Assembly (NCBI RefSeq): GCF_034372165.1
Contig: NZ_CP139698.1
Location: 2,108,001-2,172,000, forward strand
Origin: Christiangramia sp. OXR-203
GTDB taxonomy: Bacteria; Bacteroidota; Bacteroidia; Flavobacteriales; Flavobacteriaceae
Direction: 5' to 3'
DNA: 64,000 nt
Shown here: positions 16,707 through 24,632 of the stretch, piece by piece
How the letters are laid out: each line of letters opens with the position of its first letter
How positions within the stretch are numbered: position 1 is the first letter of the stretch
Position numbers and translations under genes: made by a program
The notes under the pieces: model-generated
Told to the model about the DNA's origin: nothing
Seen by the model: the letters and a program-made list of their open reading frames with translations, nothing else
The model's database searches: none

Positions 16707-17045
16707 TTACGCTTTTTCCTTGTTACGTTTTCTTCTCTTCTCAGCCCAAGCGATTGCATGTTTATCTAACTTAACCGTTAAATAACGCATCATACGTTCG
16801 TCTCTTCTGAATTCTAACTCTAAAGGTTCGATAACCTCACCAGGAGCTTCATATTCAAATAAGTGATAAAAACCACTCTTCTTGTGTTGGATTGCATAAG
16901 CCAGTTTTCTTAGGCCCCAATCTTCTTTAGCTACCATCTTAGCCCCTTTAGAAACAAGAAAATCTTCGTATTTCTTAACTGTCTCCTTTATCTGCTCATC
17001 AGATAAAACGGGATTCAAGATGAAAACAGTTTCATAGTTGTTCAT
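16707..17045 (-). CDS. rpsF: 30S ribosomal protein S6
   Basis: The 112-residue S6 protein starts [18 protein letters not shown]. It contains the single-stranded four-sheet fold with [22 protein letters not shown] and the conserved [15 protein letters not shown], and ends in a basic Lys/Arg tail. It is the first gene of the operon and has a good promoter box 29-36 bp upstream. It heterodimerises with S18 during 30S assembly. Confidence 0.97.
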   Translation of the reverse strand: MNNYETVFILNPVLSDEQIKETVKKYEDFLVSKGAKMVAKEDWGLRKLAYAIQHKKSGFYHLFEYEAPGEVIEPLELEFRRDERMMRYLTVKLDKHAIAWAEKRRKRNKEKA

Positions 17046-17073
17046 AAAATTCTACTTTAAATTTAATCGGCTG

Positions 17074-17104
17074 CAAAAATAGAATTTATTATTCATATTT
17101 CAAA
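17074..17104 (-). promoter_or_regulatory. Promoter of the rpsF operon
   Basis: On the minus strand TTTG (17101-17104) is followed after 19 bases by TATTTTTG (17074-17081), the Bacteroidota -33/-7 consensus, giving a leader of about 25 nt. Confidence 0.7.
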
Positions 17105-17191
17105 GCTTAATCTCCAGGTAAAACTTTTAATTTTAACCAGCATAAACAATATGCACCTTGCATTTGTTATATATAATGAGTAATATTGTTA

Positions 17192-17920
17192 ATGTCTAAC
17201 CTAATTATCGTGGAAGAAGTTTTACTTAAATGTGCTGTTGTTGATGATTCGAGCCTGCAAAGGTTATCGATCGTGAAATTGATAAAAGACCATCCTAATC
17301 TTAGCCTGGTTGCCGAATATAACAATGCTATAGAAACTAAGAATGGCTTGTTGGATACCGAAACAGATCTTATCTTTTTAGATATCGAAATGCCAATTCT
17401 TTCAGGTTTTGAATTACTTGATAATCTTCCAAACAAACCGCAAATTATATTTGTGACCGGCAAGACCAAGTATGCATTCAAGGCTTTTGATTATGATGCC
17501 GTAGACTATATTCACAAACCAGTAACTAAAGACCGTTTTAACAATGCAGTGAATAAAGCGGTAAATCTTTATAAACTTAAACATCAGGCTCCAATTCAGG
17601 AGGATGATGATTTTATCTTTGTAAAAAGTAATCTCAAGAATCGCAAAGTATTTCTAAATAAGCTGAAGTACATCCAGGCTCTTGGAGATTATGTCAAGTT
17701 CGTAACCGAGAAAGATAACTTTGTAGTTCTCGCGACGATGAAATCTTTTGAAAAAGAACTTCCCAGTGAAAGATTCCTGCGTACTCACAAATCCTATATC
17801 GTGAATTTGGATAAGATCGAAAGATATAATAGTAAGAATATAGAGATCGATAAAGAATTACTACCGCTAAGCCGACATAAGAAAGCCAATCTGGTAGAAG
17901 CACTGAGTGCTATACAATAA
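17192..17920 (+). CDS. LytTR-family response regulator
   Basis: The protein has a receiver domain (about 12-125) followed by a LytTR DNA-binding domain (about 138-240). Receiver residues are visible: acidic pair in VVDDS, phospho-acceptor Asp64 in LIFLDIEMP, the Thr in FVTGK, and Lys109 in HKPV. The LytTR part contains RKVFLNKLKYIQALGDYVKF and LRTHKSYIVNLDKIERY. I chose the ATG at 17192; a TTG two codons earlier is possible. No LytS-type histidine kinase is adjacent, so it is an orphan regulator in this window. It is divergent from the ribosomal operon. Confidence 0.9.
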   Translation: MSNLIIVEEVLLKCAVVDDSSLQRLSIVKLIKDHPNLSLVAEYNNAIETKNGLLDTETDLIFLDIEMPILSGFELLDNLPNKPQIIFVTGKTKYAFKAFDYDAVDYIHKPVTKDRFNNAVNKAVNLYKLKHQAPIQEDDDFIFVKSNLKNRKVFLNKLKYIQALGDYVKFVTEKDNFVVLATMKSFEKELPSERFLRTHKSYIVNLDKIERYNSKNIEIDKELLPLSRHKKANLVEALSAIQ

Positions 17921-17972
17921 GAAGCACGATCAACACTCCAATAATATATAGCCATCCTAACCGGTGGCTTTT

Positions 17973-20426
17973 TTATTGGGGATCTACGTTTACGATCACT
18001 CTAACCGACCTGAATGCGCCAATAGCCTGGTAAGATTTTAAAATTCTTGTGATCATCGCTTTCGTTTTTCCCAGATTTTGTTTCTGCGGAATCTTGATAA
18101 GAATATTCTTATAATATTCATTACGAATACGTGCCACCGGAGGGAATTCAGGTCCCAGAACATATCTATCGAACACATTTTCCAATGCTCTCGCCAGCCA
18201 CTCTGCTGCTTCATTGGTTTTGGAAAAATCCCTGCTTTTTAGTGTCAACCGTACGAGACGATAAAATGGCGGGTATTGATACTGGTAGCGATCCTCCAGT
18301 TGCTCCTCATACATCTCTTTATATGCGCCAGTTGACACCTGCTGAATGATCTGGTGGTGTGGGTTGTAGCTCTGTATCAAAACCTTTCCTCTTTTTTTAG
18401 TTCTGCCCGATCTTCCTGCCACCTGCAACATCAACTGAAAACTTCGTTCATGTGCCCGGAAATCTGGGAAATTAAGAAGATTGTCTGCATTCATGATCCC
18501 AACCAGGCTCACCTTTCGAAAATCCAATCCTTTACTAAGCATTTGAGTCCCAATAAGAATATCGGTTTCGTGATTTTCGAAGGCTTCAATGATCTTTTCA
18601 TAAGCATATTTTCCACGGGTAGTATCCTGGTCCATTCTACCAATACTATGTTTTGGAAAAAGCGCTTTTAGTTCAGTTTCTACCTGTTCAGTTCCAAATC
18701 CTTTCGTTGTAATTTCATTGCTACCACAGGCCATACATTGATGCTGCATTGCAATATGATAACCGCAGTAATGACATCGCAACTGGTTATTATGCGAATG
18801 ATAGGTTAAGCTAACGTCGCAGTTTGGACATTGTGGAGAATGACCGCAGGTATTACATTCCAGAATTGGTGAAAAACCTCTGCGATTCTGAAAAAGTATT
18901 ACTTGTTCGTTTTCCTTCAGACTGGACTTAATCTCTTCAATCATCCTTTCAGAAAAATGTCCGGTCATTTTCTTTTTCTTATGCGCAGTTTTTATATCGA
19001 CCACCTCTACTTCGGGCATCAATACATTACCAAATCTGCTATGAAGTTCCACAAGAGCATACTTACTATGAACAGCATTAAAATAGGATTCTATAGAAGG
19101 TGTGGCTGATCCAAGAATGATCTTAGCCTCAAAAATGTTGGCCAGAACCACCGCCGCATCACGAGCGTGATATCTTGGTGCAGGATCAAATTGTTTGAAA
19201 GTAGCTTCATGTTCCTCATCTACTACAATAAGACCAAGGTTCTGAAATGGTAGGAAAATACATGACCTTGCTCCTATCACGATTTTTCCTTGATCCTTAT
19301 TTTCTTTTACATGTTTATATATCTCTACCCGTTCATTTACCGAATACTTACTGTGATACACCAGTACTTTATCACCAAAGTAATTCTGTAACCTTTTAAT
19401 AAGCTGAGTGGTTAGTGCAATTTCTGGTAATAGATATAATGACTGTTTACCTTTTTTAAGAGCTGCTTCAATAAGTTTAATGTAAATCTCTGTTTTCCCG
19501 GAAGAAGTGACACCATGTAACAAACACACATTATTTTCAGCGAAATTTTCTGTGATCTCTGTATAAGCTCTTAGTTGCTCACTGCTGAAGTTTATTTCGT
19601 GGTTACTAATTTCTGAATTGAATTGAATCCTGTCAGTAGACCGGTATTCTTCAATTAATATTTTCTTCTGAATTAATCCCTTAATTACGGCAGGAGAAAC
19701 TCCAGATTCATTAGAAAGTTCCTTTAATTTCAGAGCTTTTCGAGATTTTGCAGTTAAACTGAAATAGCTTAGCAAAGCCTCACGTTGTTTCGGTGCCTTG
19801 GATAATTCATCCAGCAAGCCATGCATTTCAGCTTCTGCTTCATACATAGGATTAAGACTTACATAACGAACTTCCTTTGGCTTGAACTGCTCATAAATTT
19901 CCTGGTTGAGTTCTACCAGATTCTTCGCTACCAGTTTATTGATGATAGGTAATACTTTCTTCCTGTCAAGTAATTGCTCGATCTCCTGTATCTTCATCGA
20001 AGACTGCCTTTGCAAAGCTTCAGTAACCAAATACTCATCATCAGTAAGCATTTCATCCTCAATTTTAACTTCAGAAGAAAGCTTTACGATACTTTCGCTT
20101 TCGAGTAAAAATGCTCCGGGTAAGGCTGCTCTCATTACATCTCCTTCCGTACATAAATAATAGGAAGCGATCCAGCTCCAGAATTTCAACTGTTTATGGG
20201 TAAGAAGCGGAGTTTCATCTATGATCTGATGGATTGGCTTAGCCTCGTATACCTCTGGCGGAGTTCCATGAATTTTAGCCACAATACCTGTATAAATCCT
20301 GTTCTTACCAAAAGGAACAGCCAATCGCATTCCTTCCTGGATGAACTCTGCCTCTTCATTTGTGACAGCATACGTAAACCTGTTATCCAGTGGTAATGGT
20401 AAAATAAGATCTACAAATTGTGACAT
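17973..20426 (-). CDS. priA: Primosomal replication restart helicase PriA
   Basis: The 817-residue protein has the N-terminal 3'-end-binding domain (about 1-110), Walker A GVTSSGKTEIY (about 305), helicase motif II as VVDEEHEATFKQFDP, and GSATPSIESY. The zinc-binding insert with paired cysteines (CNTCGHSPQCPNCD and CHYCGYH, CMACGS) lies at about 530-575, and motifs V/VI as GTQMLSKGLDF and QVAGRSGR. It loads the replicative helicase at stalled forks. It appears monocistronic; its promoter lies inside an unusual inverted repeat at 20451-20541. Confidence 0.96.
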   Translation of the reverse strand: MSQFVDLILPLPLDNRFTYAVTNEEAEFIQEGMRLAVPFGKNRIYTGIVAKIHGTPPEVYEAKPIHQIIDETPLLTHKQLKFWSWIASYYLCTEGDVMRAALPGAFLLESESIVKLSSEVKIEDEMLTDDEYLVTEALQRQSSMKIQEIEQLLDRKKVLPIINKLVAKNLVELNQEIYEQFKPKEVRYVSLNPMYEAEAEMHGLLDELSKAPKQREALLSYFSLTAKSRKALKLKELSNESGVSPAVIKGLIQKKILIEEYRSTDRIQFNSEISNHEINFSSEQLRAYTEITENFAENNVCLLHGVTSSGKTEIYIKLIEAALKKGKQSLYLLPEIALTTQLIKRLQNYFGDKVLVYHSKYSVNERVEIYKHVKENKDQGKIVIGARSCIFLPFQNLGLIVVDEEHEATFKQFDPAPRYHARDAAVVLANIFEAKIILGSATPSIESYFNAVHSKYALVELHSRFGNVLMPEVEVVDIKTAHKKKKMTGHFSERMIEEIKSSLKENEQVILFQNRRGFSPILECNTCGHSPQCPNCDVSLTYHSHNNQLRCHYCGYHIAMQHQCMACGSNEITTKGFGTEQVETELKALFPKHSIGRMDQDTTRGKYAYEKIIEAFENHETDILIGTQMLSKGLDFRKVSLVGIMNADNLLNFPDFRAHERSFQLMLQVAGRSGRTKKRGKVLIQSYNPHHQIIQQVSTGAYKEMYEEQLEDRYQYQYPPFYRLVRLTLKSRDFSKTNEAAEWLARALENVFDRYVLGPEFPPVARIRNEYYKNILIKIPQKQNLGKTKAMITRILKSYQAIGAFRSVRVIVNVDPQ

Positions 20427-20450
20427 ATAATCTGCTATTATTAATAACGA

Positions 20451-20541
20451 AAAGCTGCCTGAACAGCGACTTTTCTAAGAACTCAAAAGTATTAAGAAAC
20501 TTTAGTTCTATAAAAATAAGTCTGACTTTCCAGGCAGCTTT
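20451..20541 (-). repeat. Long inverted repeat enclosing the priA promoter region
   Basis: AAAGCTGCCTG (20451-20461) and CAGGCAGCTTT (20531-20541) are perfect 11-bp complements separated by 69 bases; inside them AGAACT (20478-20483) and AGTTCT (20504-20509) form a second dyad. It lies between the stop of the upstream gene (20556) and the priA start (20426). It may act as a long-loop terminator for the upstream operon or as a structured leader. Confidence 0.6.
20484..20491 (-). promoter_or_regulatory. Candidate -7 box for priA
   Basis: TACTTTTG on the minus strand fits TAnnTTTG and would start transcription about 50 nt before the priA ATG. No clear -33 TTTG was seen, so confidence is low. Confidence 0.4.
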
Positions 20542-20555
20542 ATGCTTGTAGTTTA

Positions 20556-20981
20556 TTATTCGGCTCTTTGCCAGGTTCTGGTTTGATAAAATAGAGCGAT
20601 ATATCCACGAATATTTAACACATCAGGCTCTTCTTCATCGATCCAGATCTTACAACGGTATTCCTTACCAGTTTTAGGATCTACAATGGTTCCATCACTG
20701 TATTCTTCACCATCCTTTACCAGACCTTGCATAATTTCCATGCCTTCCACCGGTTTATTTCGGAGATCACCCTCGCATTTTGTACAAAGTCTATCCCTGT
20801 CTTCTTCCCGCATGATTCGATCTACTTTCCCGTAGATCTTACCGTCCTTCTCGTAGACCTCAATAATACTATTTACCACACCTTCTTCGTTTCTATTCTC
20901 CCATTTCCCTAGAACATCCTGTGCGCTAAGATCATGAGCAAATAGTGGAAGAATTAAGAGAACTAATAAAAACTTCCTCAT
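20556..20981 (-). CDS. DUF2147 domain-containing exported protein
   Basis: The 141-residue protein starts with a signal peptide (MRKFLLVLLILPLFAHDLSAQ), followed by the DUF2147 fold beginning DVLGKWENRNEEG and ending NIRGYIALFYQTRTWQR. One CxxC pair (LCTKCEG) is visible in the middle. Family members are small periplasmic beta-rich proteins of unknown function. It lies 1 bp after the chalcone-isomerase-like gene on the same strand, so the two are co-transcribed. Confidence 0.85.
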   Translation of the reverse strand: MRKFLLVLLILPLFAHDLSAQDVLGKWENRNEEGVVNSIIEVYEKDGKIYGKVDRIMREEDRDRLCTKCEGDLRNKPVEGMEIMQGLVKDGEEYSDGTIVDPKTGKEYRCKIWIDEEEPDVLNIRGYIALFYQTRTWQRAE

Positions 20982-20982
20982 A

Positions 20983-21543
20983 TTATTTACCTAACATGGC
21001 ATCTTTTAGATCATCATCTGCCGGGTTTTTCGACAGCCAGATTCCAAATAACGCTTTCTTAAATTCCATCCCTTTAATGGTACCCAGTTCTTTATCGTTC
21101 TTGTAGGCGGTCACTCCAGACCCTGGAAGGTAAACGATGTCAAAAACATCATTCTTAGTAATTTCTTCCATAAAGAAACCTTTGAATTTTTTGATCTCTG
21201 CAGCAAGTGGCTTAGTGTTACCATTCATAGAACTTTCAAAACCTTCATTCACAGCATCTACCATCTTATCGCTACTAATTAGTTTGCTAACGATATGTAA
21301 TTTGATGCTCATTGGCTTGTCTGAAGACATTATAGCATCAGCACTGGAAGATTTTTCAGAAAGGTACAGTCCACCCGCATAAAGGTCGATCCATAATTTT
21401 TCTCTGACTCCTGCTCCATTAAGCTGAAGCGTTTTCCCCTGGTAAGTTTCAGAATTTGGAAGTTTTACGCCACCAACTTCTGTTTGAGCCGAAGTTAAGC
21501 CGAAGCTCATCATTGCAATAAATAAAACTGCTAGTTTTTTCAT
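20983..21543 (-). CDS. Chalcone isomerase-like exported protein
   Basis: The 186-residue protein has a signal peptide (to about residue 19, ...LTSAQ) and a chalcone isomerase-like fold: VGGVKLPNSETYQGKTLQLNGAGVREK and LWIDLYAGGLYL open the domain, and GIWLSKNPADDDLKDAML closes it. Bacterial members lack plant chalcone isomerase activity as far as known; a role in lipid or fatty acid binding has been suggested for related folds. It is followed after 1 bp by the DUF2147 gene. Confidence 0.85.
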   Translation of the reverse strand: MKKLAVLFIAMMSFGLTSAQTEVGGVKLPNSETYQGKTLQLNGAGVREKLWIDLYAGGLYLSEKSSSADAIMSSDKPMSIKLHIVSKLISSDKMVDAVNEGFESSMNGNTKPLAAEIKKFKGFFMEEITKNDVFDIVYLPGSGVTAYKNDKELGTIKGMEFKKALFGIWLSKNPADDDLKDAMLGK

Positions 21544-21569
21544 ATTTGTAAGTTTAGTTTGGTTTAAAG

Positions 21570-22493
21570 TTATTTAAAATTCCTTTTCAATTTAATCAAT
21601 GAAGCATTTAGTTCGAAACCGAGTAATAAAAGGTTGGAATTGAGCCATATATAGAACATAAGGATCAATAAAGCTCCAATAGAACCATATAATTCATTGT
21701 AATTTGAAAAATTTGTAATGTATAAACTGAATAAAAAGGTAGCAATAATTATAAGAATGGTAGTAAAGGTTGCGCCTACAGAAAAGAACCTTGCCTGTCT
21801 GGCTTCCTTTGTGCCAAAATAATAGAGTATCGCCACAGATGTATAAATTAGAATAACAAATCCAATATATTTCAATAGATGTGCTCCTGTTCCTTCTTTA
21901 CTAACCAATCCCAGATCTGTTAGATCGGCAATAGCATAAGCAGTATACACAGCACCTATTACAGATATAAGCAACAACAATGCCAGTATAAGCGCAACAC
22001 CCAGAGCAACAGCATACTGCCGGGGTATTGACCTGTTTTGCTTGGTATGATAACTAAATTCGAATCCCGTGAAAATGGCGTTTACACCGTTGGTCATTAA
22101 AAATACTGAAAGTATAAATGCCACAGATAAAAGTCCCCCTCTTGGTGTACTTGCTATATCCTCGAAAATAGTCCCGAAGAAATCTGAAGTCTCAGGAGGC
22201 AATAGAGAATCCATAAATACTAGAAATTCTATCTGAAAATCATCAATGAACGTGATGTAGGGTATCAAATTCAGTACAAATAACAAAAAAGGAAAGATTG
22301 CCATAAAAAAGCTAAAGGCAATGCTACTGGCCCTGGTGGAAAAAGTTCCTTTTACGATCCCTCCCCAATAAATGATCCATAAATTATAAAGTGTTAATCC
22401 ATCCAGGCCGGGTAAAATAACCCCTTTCGACCAGCGTTTCCACCACGCCGAAAGATCCTTTAATTTGGAGTTGAACGCTTTTTTTGGTGCCAT
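21570..22493 (-). CDS. YihY/BrkB family inner-membrane protein
   Basis: The 307-residue protein has about six membrane segments between residues 35 and 290. It carries family landmarks such as RASSIAFSFFMAIFPFLLF (about 53-71), PRGGLLSVAFILSVFLMTNG and the late segment LYGSIGALLILMFYIWLNS. The function of the family (formerly called ribonuclease BN by mistake) is not established. It starts 2 bp after the nadC stop and is co-transcribed with it. Confidence 0.9.
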   Translation of the reverse strand: MAPKKAFNSKLKDLSAWWKRWSKGVILPGLDGLTLYNLWIIYWGGIVKGTFSTRASSIAFSFFMAIFPFLLFVLNLIPYITFIDDFQIEFLVFMDSLLPPETSDFFGTIFEDIASTPRGGLLSVAFILSVFLMTNGVNAIFTGFEFSYHTKQNRSIPRQYAVALGVALILALLLLISVIGAVYTAYAIADLTDLGLVSKEGTGAHLLKYIGFVILIYTSVAILYYFGTKEARQARFFSVGATFTTILIIIATFLFSLYITNFSNYNELYGSIGALLILMFYIWLNSNLLLLGFELNASLIKLKRNFK

Positions 22494-22495
22494 TA

Positions 22496-23353
22496 TTAAA
22501 CGGCTTTTAAACTCAGATCTAAGTTGTACACCGAATGCGTCAACGCACCACTACTTATATAATCCACTCCGCATTCTGCATAAGAGCGCGCAGTCTCCAA
22601 AGTGATCCCTCCACTACTTTCTGTTAAACATTTACCATTTATTAGATCCACGGCTTTTCTAGTCTCCTCATAATTGAAATTATCTATGAGAATACGGTAA
22701 ATCCCTTCTGACTTTAATATCTCCCTGATCTCGTTCATGTTTCTGGCTTCTACGATGATTTTTAAGTCGAGATTATTATTAGTGAGATACTCTTTCGTTT
22801 TATCTATTGCTTTTGTAATACCTCCAGCAAAATCTATATGATTATCCTTCAACATGATCATGTCATAGAGCGCGAATCTGTGGTTCTCGCCACCACCAAT
22901 CTTAACTGCCCATTTTTCCAGAGCTCGTATTCCCGGTGTAGTTTTACGAGTATCCAGAATCTTAGTTCCAGTGCCTTCCAATTTTTCAACGAATGTTGCA
23001 GTTTTAGTTGCGATTGCACTCATTCGCTGCATAGCATTCAAAACAAGTCTTTCTGCTTTAAGAATGGACTGCGAAGAACCTTCTACATAAAATGCAATGT
23101 CACCCTTTGAAATCTTCTGTCCGTCTTGAATTCTAAGATCGATAGATAATTCTGGATCAACGTGATGAAATACCTTTTCCGCAAATTTTACTCCTGCTAT
23201 AAGGCCCTGATCCTTTACAAGCAATTTTGCTTTGCCTTTTGCAGACCCTGGAATACAGGCAAGAGAACTATGGTCTCCGTCTCCTACATCTTCACGAATG
23301 GCATTTTCAATAATTAAATCTATTTCTTTTTCGAATTGTTCCGGTGAGATCAT
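22496..23353 (-). CDS. nadC: Nicotinate-nucleotide pyrophosphorylase (carboxylating)
   Basis: The 285-residue quinolinate phosphoribosyltransferase converts quinolinate and PRPP to nicotinate mononucleotide in de novo NAD synthesis. Visible landmarks are REDVGDGDHSS (about 19-29), ERLVLNAMQRMSAIAT, the substrate-binding TKILDTRKTTPGIR with conserved Arg/Lys, GGGENHRFALYDMIMLKDNH, and C-terminal ESSGGITLETARSYAECGVDYIS. It is the first gene of a pair with the BrkB-like gene and divergent from rlmH. Confidence 0.96.
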   Translation of the reverse strand: MISPEQFEKEIDLIIENAIREDVGDGDHSSLACIPGSAKGKAKLLVKDQGLIAGVKFAEKVFHHVDPELSIDLRIQDGQKISKGDIAFYVEGSSQSILKAERLVLNAMQRMSAIATKTATFVEKLEGTGTKILDTRKTTPGIRALEKWAVKIGGGENHRFALYDMIMLKDNHIDFAGGITKAIDKTKEYLTNNNLDLKIIVEARNMNEIREILKSEGIYRILIDNFNYEETRKAVDLINGKCLTESSGGITLETARSYAECGVDYISSGALTHSVYNLDLSLKAV

Positions 23354-23363
23354 TTTCTCTGCT

Positions 23364-23371
23364 TATTTTTG
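23364..23371 (+). promoter_or_regulatory. Candidate -7 box for rlmH-rdgB
   Basis: TATTTTTG fits the Bacteroidota -7 consensus 34 bp before the rlmH ATG. A matching -33 element is not obvious at the usual distance. Confidence 0.5.
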
Positions 23372-23404
23372 TAAATGTAGTAAAGTCTGTACTAAAATCA
23401 CGGG

Positions 23405-23878
23405 ATGACCATAAAATTAGTGTGCGTCGGGAAAACCGATAAAAGGGAGCTAGAAGATCTAATAAATATCTATTCTGAAAGACTTCAGCATTATATCAAA
23501 TTCGAACTTGATGTGATCCCGGACCTTAAGAAAACCAAGAATCTTGACGAGAACCAGCAAAAAAATAAAGAAGGTGATCTTATATTGAGTGGAACTCAGA
23601 ATTCAGATTTCCTGGTATTGCTGGATGAGGATGGTAAGCAATATGATTCTGTAGCATTTTCAGAATATATTCAGAAGAGAATGAACACGGGATTGAAGCG
23701 ATTGATCTTTGTGATAGGTGGCCCCTACGGCTTTTCTGATGCTGTATATACAAGGGCGAACGGAAAAGTATCTCTTTCAAAAATGACCTTTTCTCATCAA
23801 ATGGTGCGCCTATTCGCTACTGAACAATTGTATCGCGCCTTTACTATACTAAAGAACGAACCTTACCATCATAGATAA
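23405..23878 (+). CDS. rlmH: 23S rRNA (pseudouridine1915-N3)-methyltransferase RlmH
   Basis: The 157-residue SPOUT methyltransferase begins MTIKLVCVGKT, with LLDEDGKQYDSVAFSEY, the SAM-binding knot FVIGGPYGFSDAVY and the C-terminal SLSKMTFSHQMVRLFATEQLYRA with EPYHH. Length and motifs match RlmH orthologues exactly. It methylates pseudouridine 1915 in helix 69 of 23S rRNA on the 70S ribosome. Its stop overlaps the rdgB start (TAATG), so the two are translationally coupled. Confidence 0.97.
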   Translation: MTIKLVCVGKTDKRELEDLINIYSERLQHYIKFELDVIPDLKKTKNLDENQQKNKEGDLILSGTQNSDFLVLLDEDGKQYDSVAFSEYIQKRMNTGLKRLIFVIGGPYGFSDAVYTRANGKVSLSKMTFSHQMVRLFATEQLYRAFTILKNEPYHHR

Positions 23879-24459
23879 TGAATACTATCAAATTAGTTTT
23901 TGCCACACATAATAAGAACAAATTCAAAGAAATTCAGGCATTAGTGCCAGATCATATTGAATTACTTAGCCTGCAGGAAATTGGCTGTGATGAAGATATC
24001 GAAGAAACCGGCGACACGATCGATGCAAATGCGATCATAAAAGCAGAATATGTGCGGAGTCGTTATGGTTACGACTGCTTTGCTGATGATACAGGCCTGG
24101 AAGTGGAATCCCTCGCTGGAGCTCCGGGAGTTTATTCTGCCAGATATGCGGGTGAAAAAAAGGATGATGCCGCGAATCGCAAAAAGCTATTAAATCAGCT
24201 CGAAGAACGTGATGATCGTACGGCACGGTTTAAAACTGTGATTGCATTAAGTTTAAAGGATAACGAAAATCTGTTTACAGGAATTTGTGAGGGTTCGATC
24301 ACCAAGGAAGAACGTGGAGAAAATGGTTTCGGATACGATCCAATTTTTCAACCAAAAGGATTTGATAAAACCTTTGCTGAGATGAATCTAGAAGAAAAAT
24401 CGGGTATTAGCCATCGTGCAAAAGCTTTTAAGGAACTCATAGACTACTTATCTATTTAA
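23878..24459 (+). CDS. rdgB: Non-canonical purine NTP pyrophosphatase (RdgB/HAM1)
   Basis: The 193-residue protein has FATHNKNKFKEIQ (substrate loop), FADDTGLEVESLAGAPGVYSAR (metal-binding Asp and active-site region, about 66-87), GENGFGYDPIFQP and the C-terminal KSGISHRAKAFKEL. It hydrolyses dITP, ITP and XTP to the monophosphates and keeps deaminated purines out of DNA and RNA. It overlaps the rlmH stop by one base. Confidence 0.96.
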   Translation: MNTIKLVFATHNKNKFKEIQALVPDHIELLSLQEIGCDEDIEETGDTIDANAIIKAEYVRSRYGYDCFADDTGLEVESLAGAPGVYSARYAGEKKDDAANRKKLLNQLEERDDRTARFKTVIALSLKDNENLFTGICEGSITKEERGENGFGYDPIFQPKGFDKTFAEMNLEEKSGISHRAKAFKELIDYLSI

Positions 24460-24493
24460 TATTCAGCCATTTAAATAAATCACTATAAATTAG

Positions 24494-24520
24494 TTTGCTT
24501 CAGATTTAAACGTATCTTTG
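24494..24520 (+). promoter_or_regulatory. Promoter of the DEAD-box helicase gene
   Basis: TATCTTTG (24513-24520) is a perfect -7 box; a TTTG at 24494-24497 is 15 bases upstream, shorter than the usual spacing. Transcription would start near 24527, giving a leader of about 105 nt. Confidence 0.6.
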
Positions 24521-24547
24521 CGGCTTGAAATTCCTCAGGGTGAGGAT

Positions 24548-24623
24548 GTGTTACTGGAAGTTTAGGTTTAAGTATGTCGATTCGCTTCTTATGTAACACT
24601 TACATACGATAATCGAATACTTA
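24548..24623 (+). promoter_or_regulatory. Structured, possibly switching 5' leader of the helicase mRNA
   Basis: TAAGTAT (24569-24575) and CGATT (24578-24582) pair with AATCG (24611-24615) and ATACTTA (24617-24623); inside, TATGTAA (24590-24596) and TTACATA (24600-24606) form a 3-base-loop hairpin. GTGTTAC (24548-24554) is perfectly complementary to GTAACAC (24593-24599), which would disrupt that hairpin. The structure ends 9 nt before the ATG. Function is inferred. Confidence 0.6.
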
Positions 24624-24632
24624 CAACAAAGA

